Shown in pieces: positions 20,819 to 29,154 of a DNA stretch of 64,000 nucleotides. Every line of letters begins with the position of its first letter. The stretch's first letter is position 1. A program made the position numbers and the translations under genes. This stretch comes from Promethearchaeota archaeon (GTDB taxonomy: Archaea; Asgardarchaeota; Lokiarchaeia; Sigyniarchaeales; Promethearchaeaceae): assembly GCA_016933055.1 (NCBI GenBank), contig JAFGBS010000004.1:1-64000 (forward strand), written 5' to 3'. The notes beneath the pieces are model-generated. The model saw only the letters and a program-made list of their open reading frames with translations. It searched no databases and had not been told where the DNA came from.

Positions 20819-21778
20819 CTAGAAATAATCGTCGAGACTTTTTTGGAGTTTCGCTTTCGATTCATCTTGAAAGGAACAAGATGTATCATGTAAAGTGTAC
20901 AATGGTTTCTGTAGACAACTTAAATCGTGTTTATGAGGAAGGTGCATCTGTTGGGCTAAATAAAGCGCATTTTTCACTGCGTATCCCGAAAAATGATTGT
21001 TGAAGTAAATTGCAACTTTCCGTTTTTTGGGCTGGTTTATGGTAGCTTGAGCCGATTGTACGATGGGATTTAATTTTTCCGCCCACTCATTTAGCTGTTC
21101 TTCAGAAAAATTATAATTAAACCAAGGTTTCTGTCCGTATCCATGAAACCTTATGTAAAACAAATCCTCATTGGTTATATCTAATCTGGGAGGGAGTAAT
21201 GGTTCCACAACAGCGCAATATACTAATCCGTACGCGCGTAACAATGCAAAAGATTCTTCTTTCAGCCAATTTTTATGCCGAAATTCTACCACAATGTACG
21301 GAGGTTTTATGTGTTTCGAAATAAAGTGCTGTTGGACGTAGTCCTGCCAGTATTGGGCAAATTTCTCCATACGATCATAATGTAGTTCCTCTTCCTTCCC
21401 AAATGAGGGAGGTAACTGTAAAAGTAGTGAAAGCAATTTTTCTTGTTCATATAGAGGTCGAATTTGATGCATGAATAGGATAAAAGGGTCCACTGCTTTT
21501 GACAAATCCAGCTTCGCATCATGAGTTATTAGTTTAGGAATTTTTGCACTATAGATTAGTGGCCTCCTTGCCCATGCTTCTGTGGATTGTAGGTTTGGAA
21601 TATTATAAAATGTCGAATTGATTTCGGTAGAATAAAAAAATCGCGTGTAATATTCTAACATATCAGAATCTTTCAAATTCTTCGGATATACCACTCCTTT
21701 CCAATCATTAGGATAATAATAGCCTGAAGTCCCTAGAAATACCACTTCTGGGGACATTTGATCCGCCATAGGATTCAT
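20819..21778 (-). CDS. DUF72 (YecE-like) TIM-barrel protein
   Basis: A 319-residue protein (ATG 21778; a GTG at 21790 is possible). DUF72 blocks are clear: FLGTSGYYYPNDWKGVVYP at the start, YYTRFFYSTEINSTFYNIP (E-x-N-s-T-F-Y), FILFMHQIRPLYEQEKLL, LLQLPPSFG, VEFRHKNWL (the E-x-R-H-x-S/N-W motif), and YIRFHGYG...YNFSEEQLNEWAEKL. The family has a TIM-barrel fold related to AP-endonucleases/sugar isomerases but no proven reaction. First gene of a two-gene unit with the zinc-ribbon gene. Divergent from the panE-like gene. Confidence 0.92.
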   Translation of the reverse strand: MNPMADQMSPEVVFLGTSGYYYPNDWKGVVYPKNLKDSDMLEYYTRFFYSTEINSTFYNIPNLQSTEAWARRPLIYSAKIPKLITHDAKLDLSKAVDPFILFMHQIRPLYEQEKLLSLLLQLPPSFGKEEELHYDRMEKFAQYWQDYVQQHFISKHIKPPYIVVEFRHKNWLKEESFALLRAYGLVYCAVVEPLLPPRLDITNEDLFYIRFHGYGQKPWFNYNFSEEQLNEWAEKLNPIVQSAQATINQPKKRKVAIYFNNHFSGYAVKNALYLAQQMHLPHKHDLSCLQKPLYTLHDTSCSFQDESKAKLQKSLDDYF

Positions 21779-21865
21779 AATGTCGTACACTTTATAATTC
21801 TGAATAGTATGAAATCTAAAAATTGTTTTAATGGATCTTCTTTTATATTACTTATTTCAAGCTAA

Positions 21866-22849
21866 ATGTGTATGGATGATAACGTGACGATCTTTATTCT
21901 GGGAATGGGTGCCATAGGAAGCTTATTTGCTGCTGTGTTACATTCAAATGGACAAAAAATAGTGGGATTATGTCGTGGATTGCAGTATAAAGAAATTGTC
22001 GAAAGAGGATTAACATATATTGACTTAGAAAAAAAATTAACGGTTATTCCCACGAGTCCTTCTTTTCAAGCAACACAAAATCTATCCATTGAGGAAGTAC
22101 GATTCCAAGATTGGATATTCGTTACCTCAAAAATATACAATTTAGAGGAAATTCTAAGAAATTATGTGGTTCCGATTAAACATTTAGATTCTATTGTGTT
22201 GGCACAAAACGGTATAGGAAATGAAGAAATTGTGCAGAGGATCCTTCCCAATTTACGAATATACAGGATTTTAACAACAAATGGTGCGTTGTTGGAAAAA
22301 CCCGGACTGGTTCGTCACACGGGTAGAGGGTACACAAAAATTGGGTACCCACAGATCAACACAAAGCCATTATTAAAGCAACAATGCAGTTCTCTTATCA
22401 ATATACTTAATCATAAACCGTTTTATGGGGAAATGGCCGATAAAATTGATGTATTGTTGTGGGAGAAGATATTTATCAATATTGGTATAAATGCTCTTGC
22501 GTCCATCCATAACATTCCCAATGGAGGTTTGATAAAAAGTCGTACTTTTAAGGAAATCATGAAGCAAGCGATTATAGAGGCGTGGAGAGTCGCACGAGCA
22601 ATGAAAATACAAGTAAATGGCTCTCCTGATAGATACATCGAATTTACTTATCAAGTGTGTGCAAATACAAAACTTAATCGTAATTCTATGCTTCAGGATT
22701 TAGATAAAGGACATAAAACGGAAATTGATTTTATTAATGGGAAAATTGTGGAATACGGAAAGACTCTGGGGATCACTACGCCGATAAATGAAGATTTAAC
22801 CCAACAAATAAAAGAGATGGAAAGAAAGAGTTATTCTAACGTCGATTAA
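21866..22849 (+). CDS. panE: 2-dehydropantoate 2-reductase (ketopantoate reductase)
   Basis: A 327-residue protein of the PanE/ApbA family. N-terminal Rossmann motif FILGMGAIGSLFAAVL (GxGxxG), then the VTSKIYN segment with the catalytic-side lysine, LAQNGIGNEE (N-G-x-G), and in the helical C-domain WEKIFINIGINALASI (K/N catalytic pair) and NRNSMLQDLDKGHKTEIDFINGKIVEYGKTLGI, which is the S-M-x-x-D family signature. The enzyme makes pantoate with NADPH for coenzyme A synthesis; CoaBC for a later step is at 41.9-43.2 kb. Its 3' end overlaps the convergent GTPase gene by 4 nt. Confidence 0.92.
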   Translation: MCMDDNVTIFILGMGAIGSLFAAVLHSNGQKIVGLCRGLQYKEIVERGLTYIDLEKKLTVIPTSPSFQATQNLSIEEVRFQDWIFVTSKIYNLEEILRNYVVPIKHLDSIVLAQNGIGNEEIVQRILPNLRIYRILTTNGALLEKPGLVRHTGRGYTKIGYPQINTKPLLKQQCSSLINILNHKPFYGEMADKIDVLLWEKIFINIGINALASIHNIPNGGLIKSRTFKEIMKQAIIEAWRVARAMKIQVNGSPDRYIEFTYQVCANTKLNRNSMLQDLDKGHKTEIDFINGKIVEYGKTLGITTPINEDLTQQIKEMERKSYSNVD

Positions 22850-23391
22850 CCTGCACCGGGATAGTATTGAGGATTTTTCACAAAATAAATGAGCCATTTC
22901 GCTATTGCCGAAAAGATCGGTTCAATATTTACATCCAGTTTTGAGCTACACCAGACATTCATAATGAGTTTTGCATCATCCGCGTATTTATCTGCAGTGG
23001 GCAAATCCACTTCATGCCCCGGTAGATCGAATTTTGTTCCCACTAAGACGATTGGAATCATACCTGCTGAAGTTCGAATAATGCGTAACCATTCGGGTAT
23101 TTGTTGAAAAGTTGCATAATCTGTTATATCGTAACACACTATAGCCCCAGAAGATCCTTTACAATAATCTCCCAAAACAAATCGAAATCGTTCTTCTCCT
23201 GCAAAATCCCATAATTGCATTTTTACATTTTCTCCCGAGTCCAGAATCACTTGTTTCATGGAAAACGCAGCTCCGATCGTCATTTTGTGATCTTCTGAGA
23301 ATGTGCCAGTACAATATCTTTGAACAAGTGCAGTTTTACCGACACCACCAGCACCCGCAACAACAACTTTGAATATGTAAGTATCAGCCAA
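22846..23391 (-). CDS. Rab/Ras-like small GTPase
   Basis: A 181-residue Ras-superfamily protein. G boxes: G1 GAGGVGKT (13-20), G2 Thr in KMTIGAAF, G3 WDFAGEERF (Rab-like), G4 TKFD (Thr for Asn), G5 CSSK (for SAK). No C-terminal cysteine prenylation motif; it ends YYPGAG. I chose TTG 23391: GAGGT lies 7 nt upstream and the protein then begins MADTYIFKVVV, a normal small-GTPase start; the longer ATG frame at 23460 adds 23 residues of no known type. Such GTPases are abundant in Asgard archaea and close to eukaryotic Rab/Arf/Rag proteins; effector unknown. Overlaps panE tail-to-tail. Confidence 0.92.
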   Translation of the reverse strand: MADTYIFKVVVAGAGGVGKTALVQRYCTGTFSEDHKMTIGAAFSMKQVILDSGENVKMQLWDFAGEERFRFVLGDYCKGSSGAIVCYDITDYATFQQIPEWLRIIRTSAGMIPIVLVGTKFDLPGHEVDLPTADKYADDAKLIMNVWCSSKLDVNIEPIFSAIAKWLIYFVKNPQYYPGAG

Positions 23392-23398
23392 TGCAATT

Positions 23399-23403
23399 AC
23401 CTC
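23399..23403 (-). promoter_or_regulatory. Ribosome binding site deciding the TTG start of the small GTPase
   Basis: GAGGT on the minus strand with a 7-nt spacer to TTG 23391. The upstream ATG at 23460 has no such site. Confidence 0.55.
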
Positions 23404-23609
23404 GATTTTGTATGATCTGTAATCTTCAATAAGTTTAGGATTAGTTGAGCAATCTACCATGGTATAGAAAATTATCTAGCTATAATGAACCCAATGCTTA
23501 ATGTGTTGTCTCATGTAATTGATCTGGCTTAGAGGACCGTACTACACACCGACACATTTAATCCATGAAAAAATATATCAAGAAAATAAAAAAGTTGATT
23601 ATTCTGTGA

Positions 23610-24623
23610 TTAAATCGCCCGTCGCAATGCAGCGAGGCAGATTTCTTCACAATAATCTAGAATTTTGGAAGCAATATCTAAAAGTATTTGAAATGTAAGC
23701 AATTTTGGATTACTATCACTTTCGGTTGCATCAACTAAGTTTTCTATATCTCGTTTTTTTGGATTTAATTCATTTATTGCTTTAATATTGTCTACCGCTT
23801 TTTGGGTGTTTTTAAAAAGAAACGCGTCTATAGAATCTCGCACGTGTTTATCAAGAACCTTTTTCATAAATGGGGTGATTCCAAAGGTATCATCTGGTAA
23901 ACCAAATCTCTCAATGGTGCTTAAAAGATATTGTGCGGACTCCCCAATTTTGTACACACTGGATATGTAAGAAAAGAAATCCACTATGTCTTGGAGGGTC
24001 AGATTCATTTTAACTAAAGAAATAGGATGAAGTAGAGTCTTTCTGTGTTCTCGAATGATTCGAAAATGATACTTCTGAATATTTTTCCATTCGATATCTC
24101 CATTGTATTTGGAATCGGAATCCTTTACTTCTAGACGTTTCATTAAGATTCCATTCAAATCAATTACTAATTCACTTATCATTTTTACTAAATTGTATAC
24201 ATTCGAGCTTTCTACAGACATGACGTTTTTGATAAGAATTTCCGTTGGAGTGAGACCCATAATCTCAAGTCCCATCATAGGTTCCAAGATTTTCTCAAGT
24301 TCACGTCGAACACTAGAGGGGAAATCTTGTTTGCATTTGATTCGGATTATATCCCATCCATCAAGAAATTTTGTCAGTAACCGTAACCGGATATTTTCTA
24401 AGTCATCTCCATCTTTTATTTTTATTTCAGTCTCGGTTTCCTCCAAATCAGAGTGCATTTCAGATGGAATGATGGTGAGTGTGCCATCTTGATTTACTTG
24501 TAAGTTTACTACTTGATCTGCTGTCAGGTTATTTTGTTTTACCCATTTACGAGGTAAAGAAAGTATGAGAGTTTCACTACTACCCCATTTGATTAATTTA
24601 CGTTGCTGAAAAATATTTAACAC
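23610..24623 (-). CDS. AbrB-PhoU family regulator
   Basis: A 337-residue protein. Residues 1-50 form an AbrB/SpoVT-type swapped-hairpin DNA-binding domain (QQRKLIKWGSSETLILSLPRKWVKQNN...DQVVNLQVNQDGTLTIIP). The rest is all-helical with PhoU-like sequence (ESSNVYNLVKMISELVIDLNGILMKR...SLVKMNLTLQDIVDFFSYISSVYKIGESAQYLLSTIERFG). Archaea use this architecture as transcription regulators, often of phosphate uptake or other membrane functions. The start is a GTG at 24623 with AAAGG directly before it. No phosphate transporter lies nearby, so the target is unknown. It is followed by no operon partner. Confidence 0.85.
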   Translation of the reverse strand: MLNIFQQRKLIKWGSSETLILSLPRKWVKQNNLTADQVVNLQVNQDGTLTIIPSEMHSDLEETETEIKIKDGDDLENIRLRLLTKFLDGWDIIRIKCKQDFPSSVRRELEKILEPMMGLEIMGLTPTEILIKNVMSVESSNVYNLVKMISELVIDLNGILMKRLEVKDSDSKYNGDIEWKNIQKYHFRIIREHRKTLLHPISLVKMNLTLQDIVDFFSYISSVYKIGESAQYLLSTIERFGLPDDTFGITPFMKKVLDKHVRDSIDAFLFKNTQKAVDNIKAINELNPKKRDIENLVDATESDSNPKLLTFQILLDIASKILDYCEEICLAALRRAI

Positions 24624-24678
24624 CTTTAGAGTACACTGTCAGAACAAGGAATAAATTACATTATTGCCCTAAAAAATC

Positions 24679-26718
24679 TTATTGATTCAATTCTATTCCC
24701 TTTGTTTTCTGATATAGTGGACAATGAGTGATGCACTTTAAACAATGGATGCAAGGAGAATTTTTGGTCGTATTGATGGTGGGAATGTATTTAGTTCCTT
24801 TTTTTTTAACGCATATGATATTTTGGGGACATATATCTTCGCAAACTCCACAATTTGCACAATTTTGAGACTTTAAAATTAGACCAGCGAGATGGTGCAA
24901 GAACTTTTCAATATCTTTCTTTTTCCTTGTAGATTTAATCGAGAAGTTCCCTTCTTGGGTCAATTGGAATTCAAATTGATGGTTATGTATTTGAAGAATG
25001 TCATTTTTAAGGTGTTTTGTCCCCGTTAAAACAGATAAGAGAGGTTTAAGAGATCTGAAATCAATAGGGAGGAAAATTTCTCCCAAAATTGTGGTTTGGT
25101 CTGAATACTTTGAATTTTCTTTGTTAATACGTAATACAGAGGGGGAATCGAATCCAAAAGAGCTGTAATCGATCTTATGCTTTTCAAAATATTTTTTCCA
25201 TTGTGTGTCTAAGTGGTGAAATCTCCATAATCCATATTTTATCCATTCATTGGGAAGATTATATTTTTTTGCATAAGTTTTCAACCAAGAATCCCATTTG
25301 TCCATCAATTGAGGGTGAATATCTCTAAGTATCCGTAAGGTAGCTAAGTCGGAAGCGGGACAAAGATAGCACCCAATTCGTTCGAATTCTTGAAAATATA
25401 ACTGATTCACTGGAATATCAATTCGCATGCCATCAACTAGATGAGGATAGTATAAGATGTAAAGCCAAACCTCTAGTGCATTCCAGTTCTTAATCGGGGT
25501 GGCTGCAATCTGTTGAGGAATGAATGAATTCACGTAGACACGTTTTTCAGCCGCACGTGAGAATGATTCATATCGACGTTGTCCCAAGAATGATAGCACT
25601 TTTTCCCCCGAAGAAACTGAATCAATTATTTCATTGATTCGCTGCGCTTTTAATCCATGGCAGCAAAACCGATAATCTCTTGCAGGAGGACCTAAATGTT
25701 CAATCAAGTCCCAGATTTTATCGTTCGCACAATTAATATGAACATTTTCTTGCATCCCCAGAGCCTTCGCAACTTGCAGCGTGTTTTCGATCGTTTCAGG
25801 TAATTCTATTCCTGTATCAGCGAAAAAGATTTCAAATTTTGGACCCATAGTATCATACACAAGCAATAAAGTGCATAAGGAATCTTTTCCTCCTGAATAT
25901 GCGACTGCGGTCATATTGATGTTTGAGTGATGAGAAATTGTGTTTCTAATGAATCTCTGTGCTTCTTTAACCACGAATTGCATATGGTCCTCATTTGCCT
26001 CGTAAACTTGTTCCCATGATCTTGGTTTGAGGGAATCTATAATTTCATCTAATGGAATGGTCGATCTCTGATTACGAAGGTTTTTAGCTACTTTTCCATA
26101 GCCCTTTTCCACCATTTCCGTAATAGTAGTTCCATTCGAATAGGCGATTCCAAGACTGATATATTCATTTTCATAACAGATGATACAGAAGTCTCCTTCC
26201 TCTATACCCAAATCAAATCTTTTTATGCCTGGGGCTAATATACTCTTTCCTTCCTTGATAAAGGGTACACTGTCTTCATACAAATACACAGTGTGTTTTA
26301 AAGGGATATTGTTTTGATCAGCGAAATACACAAGTAATTTAGCTCCTACTTGACGCGGATGGAATTCAAATCGCTCTCTAAGGACATTATAGAGAAATCG
26401 ACCATAAACATAACCATTAGCAATTATCTCTTGAGAAAGGTCAATCCCAGAAGTACGATTAATTAAGTAGATATTATTTTTTGGTATTAACAAGAGCCCC
26501 AATCCTTCTCCAAAGGTAGTATCAATGGTAGTACGAATTCTCACTAAATCATTTTCAAACGCAGGGCGAATATCACCCGGAGGAGTGAGTTGTATCTTAT
26601 CGGTTTCATATTTGCATTTGGGACAAATGGGGTGATCCAGAATCGGGATATTATCGTTTTTACACCAATAGAGCTTTAATCTTCCTAAATATGGTGCCTT
26701 TGCCATTTTAGGGGGCAT
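24679..26718 (-). CDS. PUA-PP-loop (PAPS reductase family)-diferredoxin protein
   Basis: A 679-residue multidomain protein: N-terminal zinc-ribbon pair (C in LYWCKN and CPKC), a PUA-like domain around 150-215 (PFIKEGKSILAPGIKRFDLGIEEGD), a PAPS-reductase-type PP-loop ATPase (AVAYSGGKDSLCTLLL, about 270) with its downstream DYRFCCHGLK Cys-Cys and GCYLCPASD motifs, then a C-terminal two-cluster ferredoxin (CANCGVCEDICP and CIHCLKCITHCP, each a 4Fe-4S site). The archaeal family is usually annotated as PAPS reductase, but the PUA domain and absence of sulfate assimilation genes suggest sulfur chemistry on RNA or a cofactor. The exact reaction is unknown. Divergent from the HD hydrolase gene. Confidence 0.88.
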   Translation of the reverse strand: MPPKMAKAPYLGRLKLYWCKNDNIPILDHPICPKCKYETDKIQLTPPGDIRPAFENDLVRIRTTIDTTFGEGLGLLLIPKNNIYLINRTSGIDLSQEIIANGYVYGRFLYNVLRERFEFHPRQVGAKLLVYFADQNNIPLKHTVYLYEDSVPFIKEGKSILAPGIKRFDLGIEEGDFCIICYENEYISLGIAYSNGTTITEMVEKGYGKVAKNLRNQRSTIPLDEIIDSLKPRSWEQVYEANEDHMQFVVKEAQRFIRNTISHHSNINMTAVAYSGGKDSLCTLLLVYDTMGPKFEIFFADTGIELPETIENTLQVAKALGMQENVHINCANDKIWDLIEHLGPPARDYRFCCHGLKAQRINEIIDSVSSGEKVLSFLGQRRYESFSRAAEKRVYVNSFIPQQIAATPIKNWNALEVWLYILYYPHLVDGMRIDIPVNQLYFQEFERIGCYLCPASDLATLRILRDIHPQLMDKWDSWLKTYAKKYNLPNEWIKYGLWRFHHLDTQWKKYFEKHKIDYSSFGFDSPSVLRINKENSKYSDQTTILGEIFLPIDFRSLKPLLSVLTGTKHLKNDILQIHNHQFEFQLTQEGNFSIKSTRKKKDIEKFLHHLAGLILKSQNCANCGVCEDICPQNIICVKKKGTKYIPTINTTKNSPCIHCLKCITHCPLYQKTKGIELNQ

Positions 26719-26795
26719 GCCATATTGAAGTGGTCAAGGAATATAGGATTTCTTGAAATGAAGATTTAATAGGGGAAATTGTTTGGTAGGTAATT

Positions 26796-28064
26796 ATGCA
26801 ATTCTTTCATATCAATGACCCTGTCAGTGGATTTATTTCCGTACCTCGAAAATTTCGGGAAGTGATTGATTCTGAAGAAATTCAAAGACTTCGCAGAATA
26901 AAACAATTGTCCGGTGCTCCTTATGTTTATCCAGGAGCAAATCATACAAGGTTTGAACATTCGATAGGAGTTATGTACGAAGTGCAAAAACAATTAGATT
27001 TTCTAATGGAAACTAAAGATATTGAAATTGATCAAGATGTGTACGATTCCGCACTTCTTGCAGGATTGTGTCATGATATCGGTCATGGACCTTTTTCTCA
27101 TAATTTTGAAGAAGTGCTGATTTCGAAATCCGGACAAGCCCATGAAGATTTTACCCGCTTTTTGCTATTACATTCAGAGATTGGAAATATTATAGAAAAT
27201 TTAGGCTTAACAAAAGAACGAATTGCAGATTTGGCCCAAGGGAAATTGAATTTGGAAGATTATTTCTTTCTTGACCAGATTATTGCAGGTCCATTAGATT
27301 GTGATTCTCGGGACTATTTAGTGAGGGATTCCTACCATTGTGGAACCAGATTTGCGAATCATTCCCAGAGGTTAATCACTTTGTCGAATATCACGGAAGG
27401 AGGAAATCTAGCTTATAATATTAAAGGAATCAGTGATATTGAATCCTTTCTTCTGACGAGACTTAATGCTTTTCGCACCATATATTTTCATAAAACTAGT
27501 CGGGCTGTTCAAATAATGTTTGGGGAGGCCATTCGCAACCTTAGTGCAGATGTAAATCTCGTGAATTTCAAATCACCAGAAGACTATTTAATATGGGACG
27601 ATTTCACTTTATATTATCACCTTTTACATAATGAAAAATCCAAAGTAATTATGCAGCGTATTAAAAAGCGGGACCTTCTAAAAACTTGTTATGAGCGTCC
27701 TTCTATTATCTTGAAAGATGATCCTAAACCTTTTTTTACTAAAGAGACCGATCGGTTACGAGAGAAAATCGCAGAACGTGCTAATGCACCGATTGATCAA
27801 GTATTTATCGACCTCCCTTATATGCCCAGTGTTCCCTACCAGCATACATCTAGCTTAAAACCTAATGAGATTCCGGTGATTTCTATAAATGCCCAAGGAG
27901 AGAAAATACCGGTGAATTTGTACGATTATTCTCTCTTTTTTCCTCTTATCCAAGGATATTTTAATATTATCCGTGTTTATACGACCCGAAACTATAAAAA
28001 CACTGTTGGAGAAGCTGCAGAAAAAATTATAGATGATTCACTACGTAATCTAGATCTGGAATAA
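26796..28064 (+). CDS. SAMHD1-like HD-domain dNTP/phosphohydrolase
   Basis: A 422-residue HD-superfamily enzyme. The metal ligands are visible in order: His55 in HTRFEHSIG, His93-Asp94 in GLCHDIGHGPFSH, and an Asp of the block PLDCDSRDYLVRDSYHCG (about 167-185), which matches the GIDVDKxDYFARD block of human SAMHD1 very closely. Family members hydrolyse dNTPs to nucleosides and triphosphate or other phospho-substrates. The start FFHINDPVSGFISVP...REVIDSEEIQRLRRIKQLS is also typical. Monocistronic and divergent from the PP-loop gene, with a 77-nt shared promoter region. Confidence 0.92.
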   Translation: MQFFHINDPVSGFISVPRKFREVIDSEEIQRLRRIKQLSGAPYVYPGANHTRFEHSIGVMYEVQKQLDFLMETKDIEIDQDVYDSALLAGLCHDIGHGPFSHNFEEVLISKSGQAHEDFTRFLLLHSEIGNIIENLGLTKERIADLAQGKLNLEDYFFLDQIIAGPLDCDSRDYLVRDSYHCGTRFANHSQRLITLSNITEGGNLAYNIKGISDIESFLLTRLNAFRTIYFHKTSRAVQIMFGEAIRNLSADVNLVNFKSPEDYLIWDDFTLYYHLLHNEKSKVIMQRIKKRDLLKTCYERPSIILKDDPKPFFTKETDRLREKIAERANAPIDQVFIDLPYMPSVPYQHTSSLKPNEIPVISINAQGEKIPVNLYDYSLFFPLIQGYFNIIRVYTTRNYKNTVGEAAEKIIDDSLRNLDLE

Positions 28065-28176
28065 AGTCATTTGCATAAAATTTTAAAGTTACAACTGAAA
28101 CTTTATAGTGTATATAATTGAATTAATTGTGAGATGAAAAAACATACCAAAAGACTCGATTTGTCCAAAATGCTCC

Positions 28177-28455
28177 TTGCCAATAGATCTTTGTGTCTGT
28201 GAAAGTTTGAGTCAAGAAAATCAACGCATTACTATTTCTAATGATAAACGAAAATGGGGAAGAATCGTTACTGTAGTTACTTTCAACGGTGAGATCCCCG
28301 ATCTAAAGAAAATGTTGAAAAAAGCAAAGACTTTTTGTGCATCAGGTGGAACCATACGAGAAAATCAAATTGAAATCCAAGGAGAACATCGTCATAAAAT
28401 TAGAAAACTCCTTATTAAAGAAGGTTTTCCCATAGAAAACATCGAAATATTGTAA
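28177..28455 (+). CDS. Translation initiation factor aIF1 (SUI1); N-terminus lies upstream, apparent frameshift
   Basis: The SUI1 domain is clear: KRKWGRIVTVVTFNG...LKKMLKKAKTFCASGGTIRENQIEIQGEHRHKIRKLLIKEGF. It helps to select the start codon on the small subunit. The open frame continues upstream of TTG 28177 and encodes the usual archaeal zinc knuckle (ICPKC-SLPIDLCVC, Cys pair then CxC), but this frame has no ATG before a stop at 28135. An ATG at 28134 lies one base out of frame, followed by six A residues; removing one A would give MKNIPKDSICPKC. So either the assembly has a homopolymer error, initiation uses ATT/ATA, or a frameshift occurs. The true protein is probably about 105 residues. 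Confidence 0.88.
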   Translation: MPIDLCVCESLSQENQRITISNDKRKWGRIVTVVTFNGEIPDLKKMLKKAKTFCASGGTIRENQIEIQGEHRHKIRKLLIKEGFPIENIEIL

Positions 28456-28480
28456 ACAATTCCAACTGTGGAGAGATATC

Positions 28481-28951
28481 ATGCAAGAAATGAAAAGTAC
28501 AGACAGTTATCAAGTATTTTTTACATCTAATCCTTCTTCTACAGAAAAAGACTTATTTCTTACATTTTTCTTTCAAGGCAATCCCATAGCTATTCGAAAT
28601 GACAAAGATCTTTTACCGTTACTGAAGAAATCCACTCAGATTGCTGAGAATTCCTTTACTATCCCCAGCATTGTGGATGTTATCTCAAATACAGCAAAAA
28701 ATTTGGAAGGGGTTTTTTCTTCCTACGTCGTGGTTATGTGGACAGAACGGGGGAGAAAGAGGAAAGAGGGAAAAGAAAGGGGTTTTCTTATTGGTAAGTC
28801 CAAAGAAGCGGGATATTATCTATTTGGGATTTGGCCATATTCCTATTTTTTAGAGATGGAAGCAAACATTGAAATCGCTGTGGATGGCATCAAAGATTTA
28901 ATAAACAATGGGAAATCTTACTCGGAAATTTTACTATTGACTGAAAAATAA
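28481..28951 (+). CDS. Protein of unknown function
   Basis: A 156-residue protein with a good ribosome binding site (GGAGA, 6 nt before ATG) and only 25 nt after the aIF1 gene, so probably co-transcribed with it and with rpo12 that follows. Mixed alpha/beta composition; one strongly basic loop (ERGRKRKEGKERG) in the middle; no cysteines, no TM helix. I do not recognise a family. Its place between a translation factor and an RNA polymerase subunit suggests an information-processing role, but this is only context. Confidence 0.7.
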   Translation: MQEMKSTDSYQVFFTSNPSSTEKDLFLTFFFQGNPIAIRNDKDLLPLLKKSTQIAENSFTIPSIVDVISNTAKNLEGVFSSYVVVMWTERGRKRKEGKERGFLIGKSKEAGYYLFGIWPYSYFLEMEANIEIAVDGIKDLINNGKSYSEILLLTEK

Positions 28952-29001
28952 AACGAAAAACTTTTTTGTTTGAATAGCTTGGGTGACAAGAGGAATATAC
29001 T

Positions 29002-29154
29002 ATGACTTCATATGTATGTGCGCGCAAAGAATGCCGTAAAGAAATTGATGAAAAAAAGCTTGCTACATTACCAGGAATAAAATGTCCGTATTGTGGGTAT
29101 CGGATACTGTATAAAAAACGTCCTGTGATTATTAAACGCATAAAAGCAATTTAG
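29002..29154 (+). CDS. rpo12: DNA-directed RNA polymerase subunit P (Rpo12)
   Basis: A 50-residue zinc protein below common ORF length limits. It matches archaeal RpoP/Rpo12 and eukaryotic Rpb12: Cys6 and Cys11, then IKCPYCGYRILYKKRP (Cys28, Cys31) and a basic tail. The CPYCGYRIL..KRP core is diagnostic. The first cysteine pair is CX4C rather than the usual CX2C. AGAGGA lies about 8 nt before the ATG. Rpo12 sits at the Rpo3/Rpo10/Rpo11 assembly platform of the polymerase. It is convergent with the TFB gene and their stops overlap by 4 nt. Confidence 0.93.
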   Translation: MTSYVCARKECRKEIDEKKLATLPGIKCPYCGYRILYKKRPVIIKRIKAI

